Shown: piece after piece, positions 35,027-44,223 of the stretch
How the letters are laid out: each line of letters opens with the position of its first letter
Numbering within the stretch: position 1 is the first letter of the stretch
DNA from: an uncultured Pelagibacteraceae bacterium
GTDB lineage: Bacteria > Pseudomonadota > Alphaproteobacteria > Pelagibacterales > Pelagibacteraceae
DNA length: 64,000 nt
NCBI GenBank assembly: GCA_902623395.1
Contig: CACNTN010000006.1
Span: 1-64,000 of the forward strand
Direction: 5' to 3'
Made by a program: the position numbers and the translations under genes
Notes under the pieces: model-generated
Seen by the model: only the letters and a program-made list of their open reading frames with translations
What the model was told of the DNA's origin: nothing
The model's database searches: none

Positions 35027-35809
35027 TTATTTTTCAAATTTTAATATAATTTCAGGAATTGAGGGATTAGCAGGTTGATCTAAATGATGAGGAATTTTAG
35101 GTTCTTCACCTATAGTTTTCGGGTTTTTTGCAAATGTAAGCTCCAATTGAGTAGGAATAAAGTCTTTAGTAACAAAGGCGGGATTTTGTGGATGAATATG
35201 TACAAGTTCCATTTCTAAATTCTCAATAAATTTTTTAATTTTATCTAGATGAAGATCTACGTCATGTAACTCTATAGCTATCCCAGTAAAATTTTTTTGA
35301 TTTTCGATAATTTCATCAAATATTCTATATTCAGACCCTTCAATGTCAATTTTTAGAAATAATGGACAGACATTTTTTTTTGTACTTAAAATTTCGTTAA
35401 GCATTACACCACCCTCACCAGAACCTACTCTTTTTTCGATATGTTGAGCTTTATTCGAAAAAAATTTTTTATAGTCTCTGTATAAAAAAATACTTTTATA
35501 TAATTGACTAAAAAATTTTTTTTTTAAAACGTATTTTGGTTTAAAAATTCTAAAAAAATAACTTGTTATAAATTTTCTGCATAATTTTTTTATACCAGAA
35601 TAATTAACAGTGTGATCATAACAAAAAATAGGTTTTTTAAAATTTTCACTAAAGTCTTTCTCAAAAGACCAATCGTATCCAAGACCTAACGTAACTAGAG
35701 CTTTTGACTTAGTAATGGATTCTTTTTCGACTAAATATCCTCCATCATTGTCTTGACCTAGTCTAATCAAATCATATTCTTTTTTTGGTCTTAAATATCT
35801 AGGTATCAT
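35027..35809 (-). CDS. FkbM-family methyltransferase
   Basis: This 260-residue protein has the FkbM methyltransferase hallmark KIDIEGSEYRIFDEI (about residues 157-171) and an N-terminal DNDGGYLVE segment. Such enzymes O-methylate sugars or related molecules in surface polysaccharides. It is the last gene of the seven-gene leftward operon, ends two bases from the tRNA and shares its start base with the upstream stop (TAATG). The acceptor is unknown. Confidence 0.85.
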   Translation of the reverse strand: MIPRYLRPKKEYDLIRLGQDNDGGYLVEKESITKSKALVTLGLGYDWSFEKDFSENFKKPIFCYDHTVNYSGIKKLCRKFITSYFFRIFKPKYVLKKKFFSQLYKSIFLYRDYKKFFSNKAQHIEKRVGSGEGGVMLNEILSTKKNVCPLFLKIDIEGSEYRIFDEIIENQKNFTGIAIELHDVDLHLDKIKKFIENLEMELVHIHPQNPAFVTKDFIPTQLELTFAKNPKTIGEEPKIPHHLDQPANPSIPEIILKFEK

Positions 35810-36522
35810 TATTTTAATAATTTTTTTAATTTACTCAAATTCATTGATGTATTCATAGGAAGTTTAATTTTACTATTTTTTTTTAAATATCTTTTTTTAA
35901 CTTTCTTATTATACTTTTTGGCAAAATTGTATACTGACATTGATGGACCTCCGATATTCAGCACACCCTTCTTATTTAATATTTTCTTAAAAATTTTGAT
36001 AAATTCGTCGTGAAATATGAAGTTGGTCTTCATATTTGCAAAAGCATATTTATGTATAAAGGGTCTTTCAGTCATACTTACTCTTAGAATAAGTGAATTT
36101 TGATACATTTTTACAGCTGACTCTGCTCCAAGTTTTGACCATGCATAATTATTCATTGGAAGAACTGGATCAGACTCTTTGTAATTTCCCTTATTTCCAG
36201 GGTACACATATGACGTTGAGAAAAAAATAAGCTTAATATTAAATCTACTACATGCGATGGTAACATTTGAAGTACCAATAATATTTAGGCTTATACTTTT
36301 TTCTAAATTTTTTTCGTGTAAATCTAAAGGCCTTGATAGTCCAGCGAGATGAACTAAATACTTTGGTTTAGTCCTTTTTAAAAATTTTATTATAGAATTT
36401 AATTTAAGTATATCTAGTTGTTTTTTCTTGGGGAAAATATAATTTTTACCTACATTTTTTTTTAGAATTTTACCAAATCTGCCGTAGCCACCAGTAACAA
36501 CTATTTTAGATTTATTTGACAT
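35809..36522 (-). CDS. RmlD-like NAD-dependent sugar reductase/epimerase
   Basis: This 237-residue extended-SDR protein has VVTGGYGRFGKILKK for cofactor binding, the LDILKLNSIIKFLKRTKP pattern seen in dTDP-4-dehydrorhamnose reductases, and YAWSK as the catalytic YxxxK. The ATG at 36522 is preferred because the Rossmann strand follows directly; a longer frame starts 18 bases upstream. With rfbB, rfbA and rfbC in the operon and no other rfbD, it probably performs the final 4-keto reduction of the nucleotide sugar. It is shorter than typical RfbD (about 290). Confidence 0.82.
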   Translation of the reverse strand: MSNKSKIVVTGGYGRFGKILKKNVGKNYIFPKKKQLDILKLNSIIKFLKRTKPKYLVHLAGLSRPLDLHEKNLEKSISLNIIGTSNVTIACSRFNIKLIFFSTSYVYPGNKGNYKESDPVLPMNNYAWSKLGAESAVKMYQNSLILRVSMTERPFIHKYAFANMKTNFIFHDEFIKIFKKILNKKGVLNIGGPSMSVYNFAKKYNKKVKKRYLKKNSKIKLPMNTSMNLSKLKKLLK

Positions 36523-37708
36523 GTGAAATCCATTTACCACCTTTTTTCCTAAACTTATGTTCTTTTTTAAATATTTCTGTTTTATGATTCCAAGAGTTTA
36601 AGATCGCAATGTCCGGGTAATTTTTCCTGAAATATTTAATATCCTTTATTGGTATATGTGTTCCAGGAGTAAATTTTCCAATTTTCTCTTTCGTTGAGTC
36701 AGCAATATAATCGATATATTTATTATCAATTCCACAAAAATTAAGCGCGGTAGTACTTTTCGCTGATGCAGCATATCCACAAATTTTTTTACCTCTTTTT
36801 TTTAGATTAATTATTTTGAGTCTAAATTTTTCTCTTGATTTTTTGCACTCATCTTTAAATTTCATACACGAACTTATTTTATCTAATTTTAGCTTTTTCT
36901 CTTTTTTAATAATCAAGCTTATCCTTTTTTTGACTTTATACAAATTTTTTCTGGCTATAACATATCGCATTGAGCCACCATGAGTTTTTTGCGGTAAGGC
37001 ATCAATTAATTCAAAACCATAGGTATTAAAAATACTTCTTACTGAGTGAAGTGAAAAAATAAATACATGTGCATCATAAATTTGATCATAAGAAACTCTT
37101 TTGAACATTGAGCCAAGGTAGGGTTCTTCAAATATAAAAAAACCATTCTTTGAAAGCATTTGATCGACACTTTTTATTAAGTCTTTTAAATTAGGTATAT
37201 GACAAATAACATTAGCTGCACATATAAGGTCGACCTTATTTCTTAATCTTTTTAGTCTTGAAGTGTTTTTAAAATTAAAAAAATTTGAGACAACTTTTAA
37301 TTTTTTTTTTCTTGCAATATTAGCCACATTTAAAGAGGGCTCAAATCCCAAGATGTCATAATTTTTTTTTGCAAAATGTGATGAAAAAGTTCCATCATTT
37401 GAACCTATTTCTATAACTTTGGCACCCTCTTTAAGATAATACTTATTTAACCAATTAAAAAAGTTTTTAAAATGAGCAACCATAAATTTGGATTTATGGG
37501 TAAAAAAAGGATACTTATCGTTAAAAATTTTAGAGGATTTTGGATGATTGCCAACTTGAAATAAGAAGTTTTTTTCGTTAAATCCAATTTTTAAATTATA
37601 AAAAAATTCTTTTTTAAAATCTTTTTTTTTTAAAAAACCGTTAGCCATTGGCATTTTACCAAAAGACATTATAGTTTTTATTTTCTTTTTTGTTATTTTA
37701 CATCTCAT
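36512..37708 (-). CDS. Nucleotide-sugar C-methyltransferase (TylCIII-like)
   Basis: This 398-residue protein has the three-part layout of C-methyltransferases acting on dTDP-4-keto-6-deoxysugars. The N-terminal domain normally carries zinc cysteines, followed by a SAM domain (VIEIGSNDGTFSSHF, about residues 97-111) and a C-terminal Rossmann-like domain (GKKICGYAASAKSTTALNF). Here the N terminus keeps only one cysteine (MRCKITKKK), so the zinc knuckle seems degraded. It overlaps the reductase gene. Its product would be a branched 3-C-methyl sugar. Confidence 0.82.
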   Translation of the reverse strand: MRCKITKKKIKTIMSFGKMPMANGFLKKKDFKKEFFYNLKIGFNEKNFLFQVGNHPKSSKIFNDKYPFFTHKSKFMVAHFKNFFNWLNKYYLKEGAKVIEIGSNDGTFSSHFAKKNYDILGFEPSLNVANIARKKKLKVVSNFFNFKNTSRLKRLRNKVDLICAANVICHIPNLKDLIKSVDQMLSKNGFFIFEEPYLGSMFKRVSYDQIYDAHVFIFSLHSVRSIFNTYGFELIDALPQKTHGGSMRYVIARKNLYKVKKRISLIIKKEKKLKLDKISSCMKFKDECKKSREKFRLKIINLKKRGKKICGYAASAKSTTALNFCGIDNKYIDYIADSTKEKIGKFTPGTHIPIKDIKYFRKNYPDIAILNSWNHKTEIFKKEHKFRKKGGKWISHVK

Positions 37709-37711
37709 AAA

Positions 37712-38521
37712 TCAACTAATCTCTTCTTTATTGATATTATAAAAGATAATGGGCCATACTCTTACTTTAGAGTACTTATTAAACCAGTATGATATAAATC
37801 TTTCCATTAAAAATGCATAAATCCTTGTATTTCCATATGAGCTGTTTTTAAATCCTAGTACTTTTTCACAACGTTCTAGCCAAGGAAAAATTGTTTCGTA
37901 AAAATTATTAATTATTTTTTTATTATTGGTAATAAACATATTTCCTCTATTATAGTAATTCTGATTTTCCATAAAAAATTTAAAATCTTTCTTATCATTA
38001 CCATCTAACAATTCAATCGCTTTATCTAAATTTCCATATCCATGAAAAGAGTCAAAATGTAATTTTAAATTTTGATTTTTTTTTAAAAAATATTTAGGCT
38101 TAAGCAAAAATGATTTTAACCCATGTTTAATTATTTTCATTTTTGACCAACCATTCATATAAATATTTTGACCTAAAATAACTTCATTATCTTTCCACTC
38201 ATTTGGTACCTTGTTTAAGAAATCAGTTTTATTTACTATTTCAGATTTATTAAAATTATTTACCCAAAAACGTCTATATGCACAAAATCCCACCCAAGTT
38301 TCTTTATCAATTTTAGGTAATTCATTTTTCCAAAACCAATAATGAAATGTATACTCACCGTAATACTTATTTTTATATGATATATTTTCGCCAACATTGT
38401 CTCTTGTCCACTTCGAGTTAAATTCATTATCTCCTAAACCCACGGGAATATAATTTAGTGATTTTATCTTATCAAAATCTTCATTGTTTAAACTTAAACA
38501 ATAAATTAATAAATTGCTCAT
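37712..38521 (-). CDS. DUF4422 putative glycosyltransferase
   Basis: This 269-residue protein contains the DUF4422 pattern: EYTFHYWFWKNELPK followed by WVGFCAYRRFW (about residues 57-86), and a later NMFITNNKKIINNFY segment. DUF4422 domains occur in capsule and O-antigen clusters and are thought to be glycosyltransferases. It lies in the polysaccharide operon, one base from rfbC and three from the C-methyltransferase. The donor and acceptor are unknown. Confidence 0.75.
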   Translation of the reverse strand: MSNLLIYCLSLNNEDFDKIKSLNYIPVGLGDNEFNSKWTRDNVGENISYKNKYYGEYTFHYWFWKNELPKIDKETWVGFCAYRRFWVNNFNKSEIVNKTDFLNKVPNEWKDNEVILGQNIYMNGWSKMKIIKHGLKSFLLKPKYFLKKNQNLKLHFDSFHGYGNLDKAIELLDGNDKKDFKFFMENQNYYNRGNMFITNNKKIINNFYETIFPWLERCEKVLGFKNSSYGNTRIYAFLMERFISYWFNKYSKVRVWPIIFYNINKEEIS

Positions 38522-39061
38522 TTATCTTACTAACTTATTTTTACGACAATAGTCGTTAAAACTTAAGTTGTTTCTATCTTTTTTGGAGATTATAAATTTT
38601 TTTTTTGGCCAGTAAATTTTTAATTTTTTATCATTCCACATAATGCCAGTTTCACTTATTTTTGATCTGTAATTATTATTACTGTAAAGAATTATATTTT
38701 CATTCTCCAACCCTAAAAACCCATGAGCGAATCCAGCTGGTATTAATATGGATGTAGCATTTTTTTCAGATAGGATAATTTTAAAATGTTTTCCAAATGT
38801 CTTTGAATTTTTTCGAAGATCTACAACTACGTCTAAAATTCTACCCTTAACTACTGAAACAAATTTTTCTTGACTATTATTTGATTGTAAATGTAAACCT
38901 CTCAAAACATTTTTTTTAGATTTAGACATGCACCAAAATATCGGATTATGTGATTTGATTTTATTTTTTTTAAAAATTTCTTTGAAAAAACCTCTTGTAT
39001 CATAATAGATTTTACCTTTGATTAATTTAAGTCCTGCAAAACCTGTTTTTCTAATTTTCAT
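38522..39061 (-). CDS. rfbC: dTDP-4-dehydrorhamnose 3,5-epimerase
   Basis: This 179-residue cupin enzyme has the RmlC signatures DTRGFFKEIFKK, LRGLHLQ with the catalytic His, and PAGFAHGFLGLE. It epimerises dTDP-4-keto-6-deoxyglucose at C3 and C5. The length matches the family. It overlaps rfbA by four bases. In this operon it may supply the intermediate to the C-methyltransferase or to the RmlD-like reductase. Confidence 0.94.
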   Translation of the reverse strand: MKIRKTGFAGLKLIKGKIYYDTRGFFKEIFKKNKIKSHNPIFWCMSKSKKNVLRGLHLQSNNSQEKFVSVVKGRILDVVVDLRKNSKTFGKHFKIILSEKNATSILIPAGFAHGFLGLENENIILYSNNNYRSKISETGIMWNDKKLKIYWPKKKFIISKKDRNNLSFNDYCRKNKLVR

Positions 39062-39927
39062 TTAATTAAGCTTTTTAAGTATTTTGAATAATCACAATTA
39101 CCATAAAATGAAACCATTTTTTTAATTTGACTAACTTTAATCCAATTATTATTGAATGAGATTTCTTCTAAACATGCTATTTTAAAACCTTGTCTATTTT
39201 CAATTGTAGAAATAAAGTTTGAAGCACTATAAAAGTCTTCTATGCTTCCAGTGTCTAACCAAACTCCACCTCTACCTAGCATCTCTGAGTTTAATTGCTT
39301 TTTTTTTCTGTAGATATTTAATAAATCTGTAATTTCAATTTCTTTTCTTTTTGATGGCTTTAAGTTTTTACTGTATTTAACCACATTATTATCAAAAAAA
39401 TAAAGGCCTGTTACCGCTAAATTAGATATAAACTTTTTTGGTTTTTCAATAATTTTTAAAATACTATTTTTTGAATTAACTTTTGCAACACCATAAAGAT
39501 TTGGATTTTTGACAGGATGAACAAAAACGCTAGCACCTTTTTTTAATTTAATACATTTTCTTAATTTATGAGTAAAGTTTTGACCATAAAAAAAATTGTC
39601 TCCTAAAATTAGAGCCACATTATCCTTACCAATAAATCTTTCACCAATTAAAAATGCATCAGGTAAACCTCGGGGTTTTGGTTGTTCCTTGTATTGAATA
39701 TTTAAACCGAGAAAATTATTTTTAGGTAAAATTTTCTGAAATTGATTAAGTTGACCTTTATTAACTATTATTAATACATCTTTGATTCCAGCTAGCATTA
39801 ATACAGATAATGGATAGTAAATAAGAGGCTTATCATATAAAGGCAACAATTGTTTGTTTACAGCTTTTGTGAGAGGACTCATTCTAGTACCCATCCCACC
39901 AGCTAAAATAATTCCTTTCTTAATCAT
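39058..39927 (-). CDS. rfbA: Glucose-1-phosphate thymidylyltransferase
   Basis: This 289-residue enzyme begins with the nucleotidyltransferase loop GGMGTRMSPLTKAVNKQLLP and has LILGDNFFYGQ and the KPKKFISNLAVTGLYFFD segment of RmlA. It makes dTDP-glucose from glucose 1-phosphate and dTTP. It overlaps rfbB and rfbC by four bases on either side, showing a coupled operon. Confidence 0.95.
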   Translation of the reverse strand: MIKKGIILAGGMGTRMSPLTKAVNKQLLPLYDKPLIYYPLSVLMLAGIKDVLIIVNKGQLNQFQKILPKNNFLGLNIQYKEQPKPRGLPDAFLIGERFIGKDNVALILGDNFFYGQNFTHKLRKCIKLKKGASVFVHPVKNPNLYGVAKVNSKNSILKIIEKPKKFISNLAVTGLYFFDNNVVKYSKNLKPSKRKEIEITDLLNIYRKKKQLNSEMLGRGGVWLDTGSIEDFYSASNFISTIENRQGFKIACLEEISFNNNWIKVSQIKKMVSFYGNCDYSKYLKSLIK

Positions 39928-40946
39928 AATTTTAGTCCTAATCTTTTTTCATATGTTTTTTTTGAAATATTTTTAAGAAAATTTTTGTTTTCTAAATACC
40001 AAATAACTGTTTCTTTTAAACCTTTCTCAAAATAAATTTTTGGCTTCCATTTTAATTTTCTTAAGATTTTTTTATTATTCAATGCGTATCTAAAATCATG
40101 ACCTGGTCTATCTTTTACAAATTTAATTTTAGTTTTTTTACCAATTTTAATACCCATAGATATACAAACTTTTAAAATTTTTTTTACTAAATCAATATTC
40201 TTTAAATTAACTCCAGATCCTACGTTATAACTTTCACCGTTCTTACCTTTTAAATATAGCGTGAATAAGGCTTCACAATGGTCAAGCACATGTATCCACT
40301 CCCTAGAATTTTTACCTTTGGCATAAATAGGCAGTTCTTTATTGCTCAAAATATTTGAAATCATTTTTGGTATTATTTTTTCGGGAAATTGATAAGGACC
40401 GTAGTTATTACAACAATTAGAAATTACAGCATTTAATTTATACGTCCTAATATATGATTTAACCAAGTGATCAGCACTAGCTTTTGATGCTGAATAAGGA
40501 GAACTAGGCTGATACTGGTATAACTCGTTAGATCTTCCGCTTTTAACATCTCCGTATACTTCGTCAGTAGAAATATGTATTAGCTTTACTTTAATGTTTT
40601 TTTTCTGCAAAAGTCTTAGTGACTCTAAAAGATTAAATGTACCGTAAATATTTGTTCTAATGAAACTTTTAGGACCATCTATAGATCTATCCACATGTGT
40701 TTCGGCTGCAAGATTAAATATTGCAGAGGGTTTAAATTTTTTGATTATAGAAAATATTTTTTTTTTATTATTAATATCAACTTTTATTAGTTTATAATTA
40801 CGTTTATTTCTTATCTTATCAGGGTATCTATTTGATGCGTATGTAAGTTTATCTAAATTTATTACAAAATATCTTTTTTTTATCAAATAGTTTACTAAAT
40901 TACTCCCAATAAAACCGGAACCACCTGTAACTATGATATTTTTCAT
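39924..40946 (-). CDS. rfbB: dTDP-glucose 4,6-dehydratase
   Basis: This 340-residue extended SDR has VTGGSGFIGSNLVNYL for NAD binding, the ISTDEVYG catalytic segment, and YSASKASADHLV with the catalytic Tyr and Lys. It converts dTDP-glucose to dTDP-4-keto-6-deoxyglucose. It is the first gene of the leftward polysaccharide operon and is divergent from the GT2 gene, with 75 AT-rich bases between them that must hold both promoters. Confidence 0.95.
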   Translation of the reverse strand: MKNIIVTGGSGFIGSNLVNYLIKKRYFVINLDKLTYASNRYPDKIRNKRNYKLIKVDINNKKKIFSIIKKFKPSAIFNLAAETHVDRSIDGPKSFIRTNIYGTFNLLESLRLLQKKNIKVKLIHISTDEVYGDVKSGRSNELYQYQPSSPYSASKASADHLVKSYIRTYKLNAVISNCCNNYGPYQFPEKIIPKMISNILSNKELPIYAKGKNSREWIHVLDHCEALFTLYLKGKNGESYNVGSGVNLKNIDLVKKILKVCISMGIKIGKKTKIKFVKDRPGHDFRYALNNKKILRKLKWKPKIYFEKGLKETVIWYLENKNFLKNISKKTYEKRLGLKL

Positions 40947-41021
40947 TTTAATTAAGAAATTAAAGCTTAATGTGTTAAATTAGTAAAAGAATTATTAATC
41001 AAAATCAATTAATATTATCTG

Positions 41022-41855
41022 ATGGACTCAAATGAACTTACTGTAGTAATTGTAACTTTTAATAGTGAATTGAAAATAACTGATTGTATTAAGTCTATTG
41101 AAAATAAAGCTGAAATTATAGTCGTTGAAAATTCCAACAATGAGACTTTTAAAAAGAAACTAGAAGATCAATACCGCAATTTAACATGCATACTAACAGG
41201 TGAAAATAAAGGATATTCAGCAGCTAATAATATTGGATTAAAAAGAGTTAAAACAAATTATGCTTTAGTTTTAAATCCTGATACTGTTTTAGACAAAAGT
41301 GCAATAGATAATTTTCTAGCATCAGCAAAAAAAAATGAAAATTTTTGGTTAATTGGACCAGCATCTGATCAGATGGTGGATATTAAATTTGAGAAAAACA
41401 AACTTGTTGAAGTTGATACCATTAAGGGTTTTGCTATCTTTTTTAATTTACAAATGTTTAAAAATGAGTTCTTTGATGAAAATTATTTTCTCTATTTTGA
41501 AGAAATAGATCTTTGTAAAAGAGTCAGAAAAAATAAAGGAAAGATTTATTTAGATCCCACAATAAAAGTCAGACATAGTGGAGCTAGTTCTGTAGATAAA
41601 ATTAGCAATACTAAATTAGAGAAAAATAGAAATTGGCACTGGATGTGGTCAACATTTTATTTTCACAAAAAACACAAAGGTTTTCTGTTAGCTTTAATCA
41701 GAATTTTACCCAAATTTATTTCTGCACTTATTAAAGTTCTAGTCTATTCAATTATTATTAATAGAAAAAAAAGAGATATTTATTTCTGTAGGTTGAGTGG
41801 TATTTTTAATTCAATTATTGGAAAGAGGTCTTGGTACAGACCCTCATTAGATTGA
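41022..41855 (+). CDS. GT2-family glycosyltransferase, rhamnosyltransferase-like
   Basis: This 277-residue protein has the GT2 opening LTVVIVTFNSE, the ENKGYSAANNIGLK segment and the LVLNPDTVLD aspartate motif for the sugar donor, then FLYFEEIDLCKRVR. This resembles WbbL-type rhamnosyltransferases, which fits a dTDP-deoxysugar made by the neighbouring operon. A basic C terminus with a hydrophobic stretch (about residues 222-245) may bind the membrane. Confidence 0.87.
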   Translation: MDSNELTVVIVTFNSELKITDCIKSIENKAEIIVVENSNNETFKKKLEDQYRNLTCILTGENKGYSAANNIGLKRVKTNYALVLNPDTVLDKSAIDNFLASAKKNENFWLIGPASDQMVDIKFEKNKLVEVDTIKGFAIFFNLQMFKNEFFDENYFLYFEEIDLCKRVRKNKGKIYLDPTIKVRHSGASSVDKISNTKLEKNRNWHWMWSTFYFHKKHKGFLLALIRILPKFISALIKVLVYSIIINRKKRDIYFCRLSGIFNSIIGKRSWYRPSLD

Positions 41856-41885
41856 TTTAATTTGCATTAAAAGATAAAAAACAAA

Positions 41886-42773
41886 ATGTCAAAAAAAGAT
41901 ATAATTATAGTCACAGGTGGAGCAGGGTTCGTAGGCACAAATTTAATCAAATTACTTTTAAAAAAAACAAAATATAAGATTATTAGTTTAGACGATTACT
42001 CTTCAGGCAGTAAATTAAACCATATAAAAAGCTCAAGGTTAAAATACATTAAAGGAAAAACAGTTAATATTTCTAAATTGATAAGAAATAATAGAAGAAT
42101 TAATTCAGTATTTCATTTCGGAGAGTTTGCAAGAATTTATCAAAGTTTTTTAAAAATGTATGAGTGTATTGACTCTAATTCAGTCGGATCTAACGCAGTT
42201 TTCAATTTTTGTCTAAAAAATAAAATTAAACTTATTTACTCTGCCACCTCAGCATCACTTGGAAATAAAGGAAATGATAAAAATTTATCACCTTATGCTT
42301 TTTCAAAAGCTAAAAATTTAGAATTATTAGAAAATTTGAAAAAATGGTTTAATTTTAAATATGAGGTTATTTATTTTTATAATGTTTACGGACCTCACCA
42401 GATTTCAAAAGGAGAAATGTCAACTGTAATAGGAATATTTGAGGATCATTATAAAAGAGGTAAACCTCTTCCTGTAGTTAGACCAGGAACACAAACAAGA
42501 AGATTCACTCATATAGAAGACACAATACAAGTTTGCTTTATAGCCTGGAAAAAAAATCTTTGTAGACACTACAGTATTGCAAGTAAAAAAACTTACTCGT
42601 TAATTGATGTTGCTAAAATGTTTAAATCTAAAATTAAATTTTTACCTAAGAGACCAGGTGAAAGATATGCCTCTGCTCTAATAAATAAAAACTTATCAAA
42701 TAAAATGTATAAATATTTTGGAGAGATAAGACTTAAAGACTACATAAATAATTTCATTAAAAAAAATAATTAA
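41886..42773 (+). CDS. NAD-dependent nucleotide-sugar epimerase/dehydratase
   Basis: This 295-residue extended SDR begins with VTGGAGFVGTNLIKLL and has SPYAFSKAKNLEL with the catalytic YxxxK, plus NVYGPHQ and RRFTHIEDT typical of UDP-glucose 4-epimerase relatives. It probably supplies another sugar for the surface polysaccharide. Its end overlaps the convergent apt gene by four bases. This gene appears to close the polysaccharide island. Confidence 0.87.
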   Translation: MSKKDIIIVTGGAGFVGTNLIKLLLKKTKYKIISLDDYSSGSKLNHIKSSRLKYIKGKTVNISKLIRNNRRINSVFHFGEFARIYQSFLKMYECIDSNSVGSNAVFNFCLKNKIKLIYSATSASLGNKGNDKNLSPYAFSKAKNLELLENLKKWFNFKYEVIYFYNVYGPHQISKGEMSTVIGIFEDHYKRGKPLPVVRPGTQTRRFTHIEDTIQVCFIAWKKNLCRHYSIASKKTYSLIDVAKMFKSKIKFLPKRPGERYASALINKNLSNKMYKYFGEIRLKDYINNFIKKNN

Positions 42774-43297
42774 TGTCCTGGAAACTCTATAAGACTTTCT
42801 GTTTTGTAACCCTTTGTTTTGAGTAAATCGTTGCCCGGTAAATCAAATAAATTAATAACAAATATAAAGCCCGCAACCTTTCCTCCTGAGATTTCAACTA
42901 TTTTTGCAGCTGCATTAGCTGTTCCTCCTGTTGCTATCAAATCATCTATAATAAGAACTTTATCATCTTTATTAATTGAGTCTTTATGAACTTCAATCGT
43001 TGCGGTTCCATATTCTAGCTCAAAATCAACCGAGTGTACCTCTGCTGGAAGTTTATTTTTTTTTCTAAGAAGTATGAACGGTTTTTCTAATTTATAAGAA
43101 ACTGCTGATGCAAAAACAAAACCCCTAGATTCAATAGCAGCTACTTTATTAAATTCAATTTTTTTTGCTAAATCTATTATCTTATCATTAGTGTATTTAA
43201 AGGCTTTAGCATTTTTTATTAAAGTTGTAATATCTCTAAATAAAATTCCTTTTTTAGGATAGTCAGGTATTGATCTAATATGTTTTTTTAAATCCAT
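42770..43297 (-). CDS. apt: Adenine phosphoribosyltransferase
   Basis: This 175-residue enzyme has the APT opening MDLKKHIRSIPDYPKKGI, ESRGF, and the PRPP loop VLIIDDLIATGGTA. The ATG at 43297 matches the usual family start; one 12 bases upstream is possible. It recycles adenine to AMP. It is divergent from mtnP, 43 bases away, and MtnP releases adenine from methylthioadenosine, so the two form a functional pair. Confidence 0.95.
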   Translation of the reverse strand: MDLKKHIRSIPDYPKKGILFRDITTLIKNAKAFKYTNDKIIDLAKKIEFNKVAAIESRGFVFASAVSYKLEKPFILLRKKNKLPAEVHSVDFELEYGTATIEVHKDSINKDDKVLIIDDLIATGGTANAAAKIVEISGGKVAGFIFVINLFDLPGNDLLKTKGYKTESLIEFPGH

Positions 43298-43340
43298 AAT
43301 TTGCTTCAAGTTCTAACAAAAAAGGATTAATAATTAAATA

Positions 43341-44219
43341 ATGAAAAAAAGAAAGCTTGGGATAATTGGGGGAAGTGGCCTATACAAAATGGAGGGATTT
43401 GAAAAATCTAAATGGAAAAAAACTAATACTCCATGGGGAAAACCCTCTGATGAGATTTTATTAGCTACACTTGAAAAAGAGGAAATATGTTTTATCCCAA
43501 GACACTCCAGAGGACATAAAATTAATCCTACTAACATAAATTTTAGAGCAAATATTGATGCCATGAAACAATTAGGAGTAACAGATATAATTTCAGTTTC
43601 TGCTGTTGGATCACTAAAAGAAAATTTAGAGCCAGGAAAATTTGTAATAGTAGACCAATTTATAGATAGAACATTCTCCAGAGATAAAACATTTTTTGAT
43701 GAAGAAATAGTAGCCCATGTTTCAATGGCAAAACCAACTAGTGCTGGACTTTCAAATTGTTGTGAGGCTGCATTAAAAAAATTGAATATCGCTCATCAAG
43801 TTGGAGGTACCTATGTTGTTATGGAGGGACCTCAATTTTCCACACTAGCAGAGTCAAATTTATATAGGACCTGGGGAGCAGATGTAATCGGCATGACTAA
43901 CATGCCAGAGGCTAAATTAGCACGAGAGGCAGAAATCAGATATTCTACTGTTGCTATGGTGACCGACTACGATTGTTGGCACCCAGATCATGACGAGGTT
44001 GATGTAAGTATGGTAATCCAAACTTTGATGAAAAATGCAGCTAACGCTCAAAATATGATTAAAGAAATTATAAAGACTTTTAAAGATTATTCTGTTGAAA
44101 AAGACCCTGCTAATGATTGTTTAGATGTTGCAATCATAACAGACCCAAAATTAAGAACAAAAAAAACAACAAAAAAATTAAAGAATATTGCTGGAAGAGT
44201 TTTAAATAAAAAAAAATAA
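43341..44219 (+). CDS. mtnP: 5'-methylthioadenosine phosphorylase
   Basis: This 292-residue enzyme has the phosphate site IIGGSGLY, RHSRGH, and the diagnostic VMEGPQFSTLAESNLYR and GMTNMPEAKLAREAE segments, with TDYDCWH later. It splits MTA, the by-product of spermidine synthesis, into adenine and 5-methylthioribose 1-phosphate. It heads a rightward operon with the tautomerase, mtnA, a class II aldolase, the SpeD-SpeE fusion and a Nit hydrolase. Confidence 0.96.
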   Translation: MKKRKLGIIGGSGLYKMEGFEKSKWKKTNTPWGKPSDEILLATLEKEEICFIPRHSRGHKINPTNINFRANIDAMKQLGVTDIISVSAVGSLKENLEPGKFVIVDQFIDRTFSRDKTFFDEEIVAHVSMAKPTSAGLSNCCEAALKKLNIAHQVGGTYVVMEGPQFSTLAESNLYRTWGADVIGMTNMPEAKLAREAEIRYSTVAMVTDYDCWHPDHDEVDVSMVIQTLMKNAANAQNMIKEIIKTFKDYSVEKDPANDCLDVAIITDPKLRTKKTTKKLKNIAGRVLNKKK

Positions 44220-44223
44220 TTTA

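Noticed and set aside
34949-42773. Integrative element at the tRNA
   Set aside because: No integrase, transposase, phage gene or duplicated tRNA end can be seen in the island.
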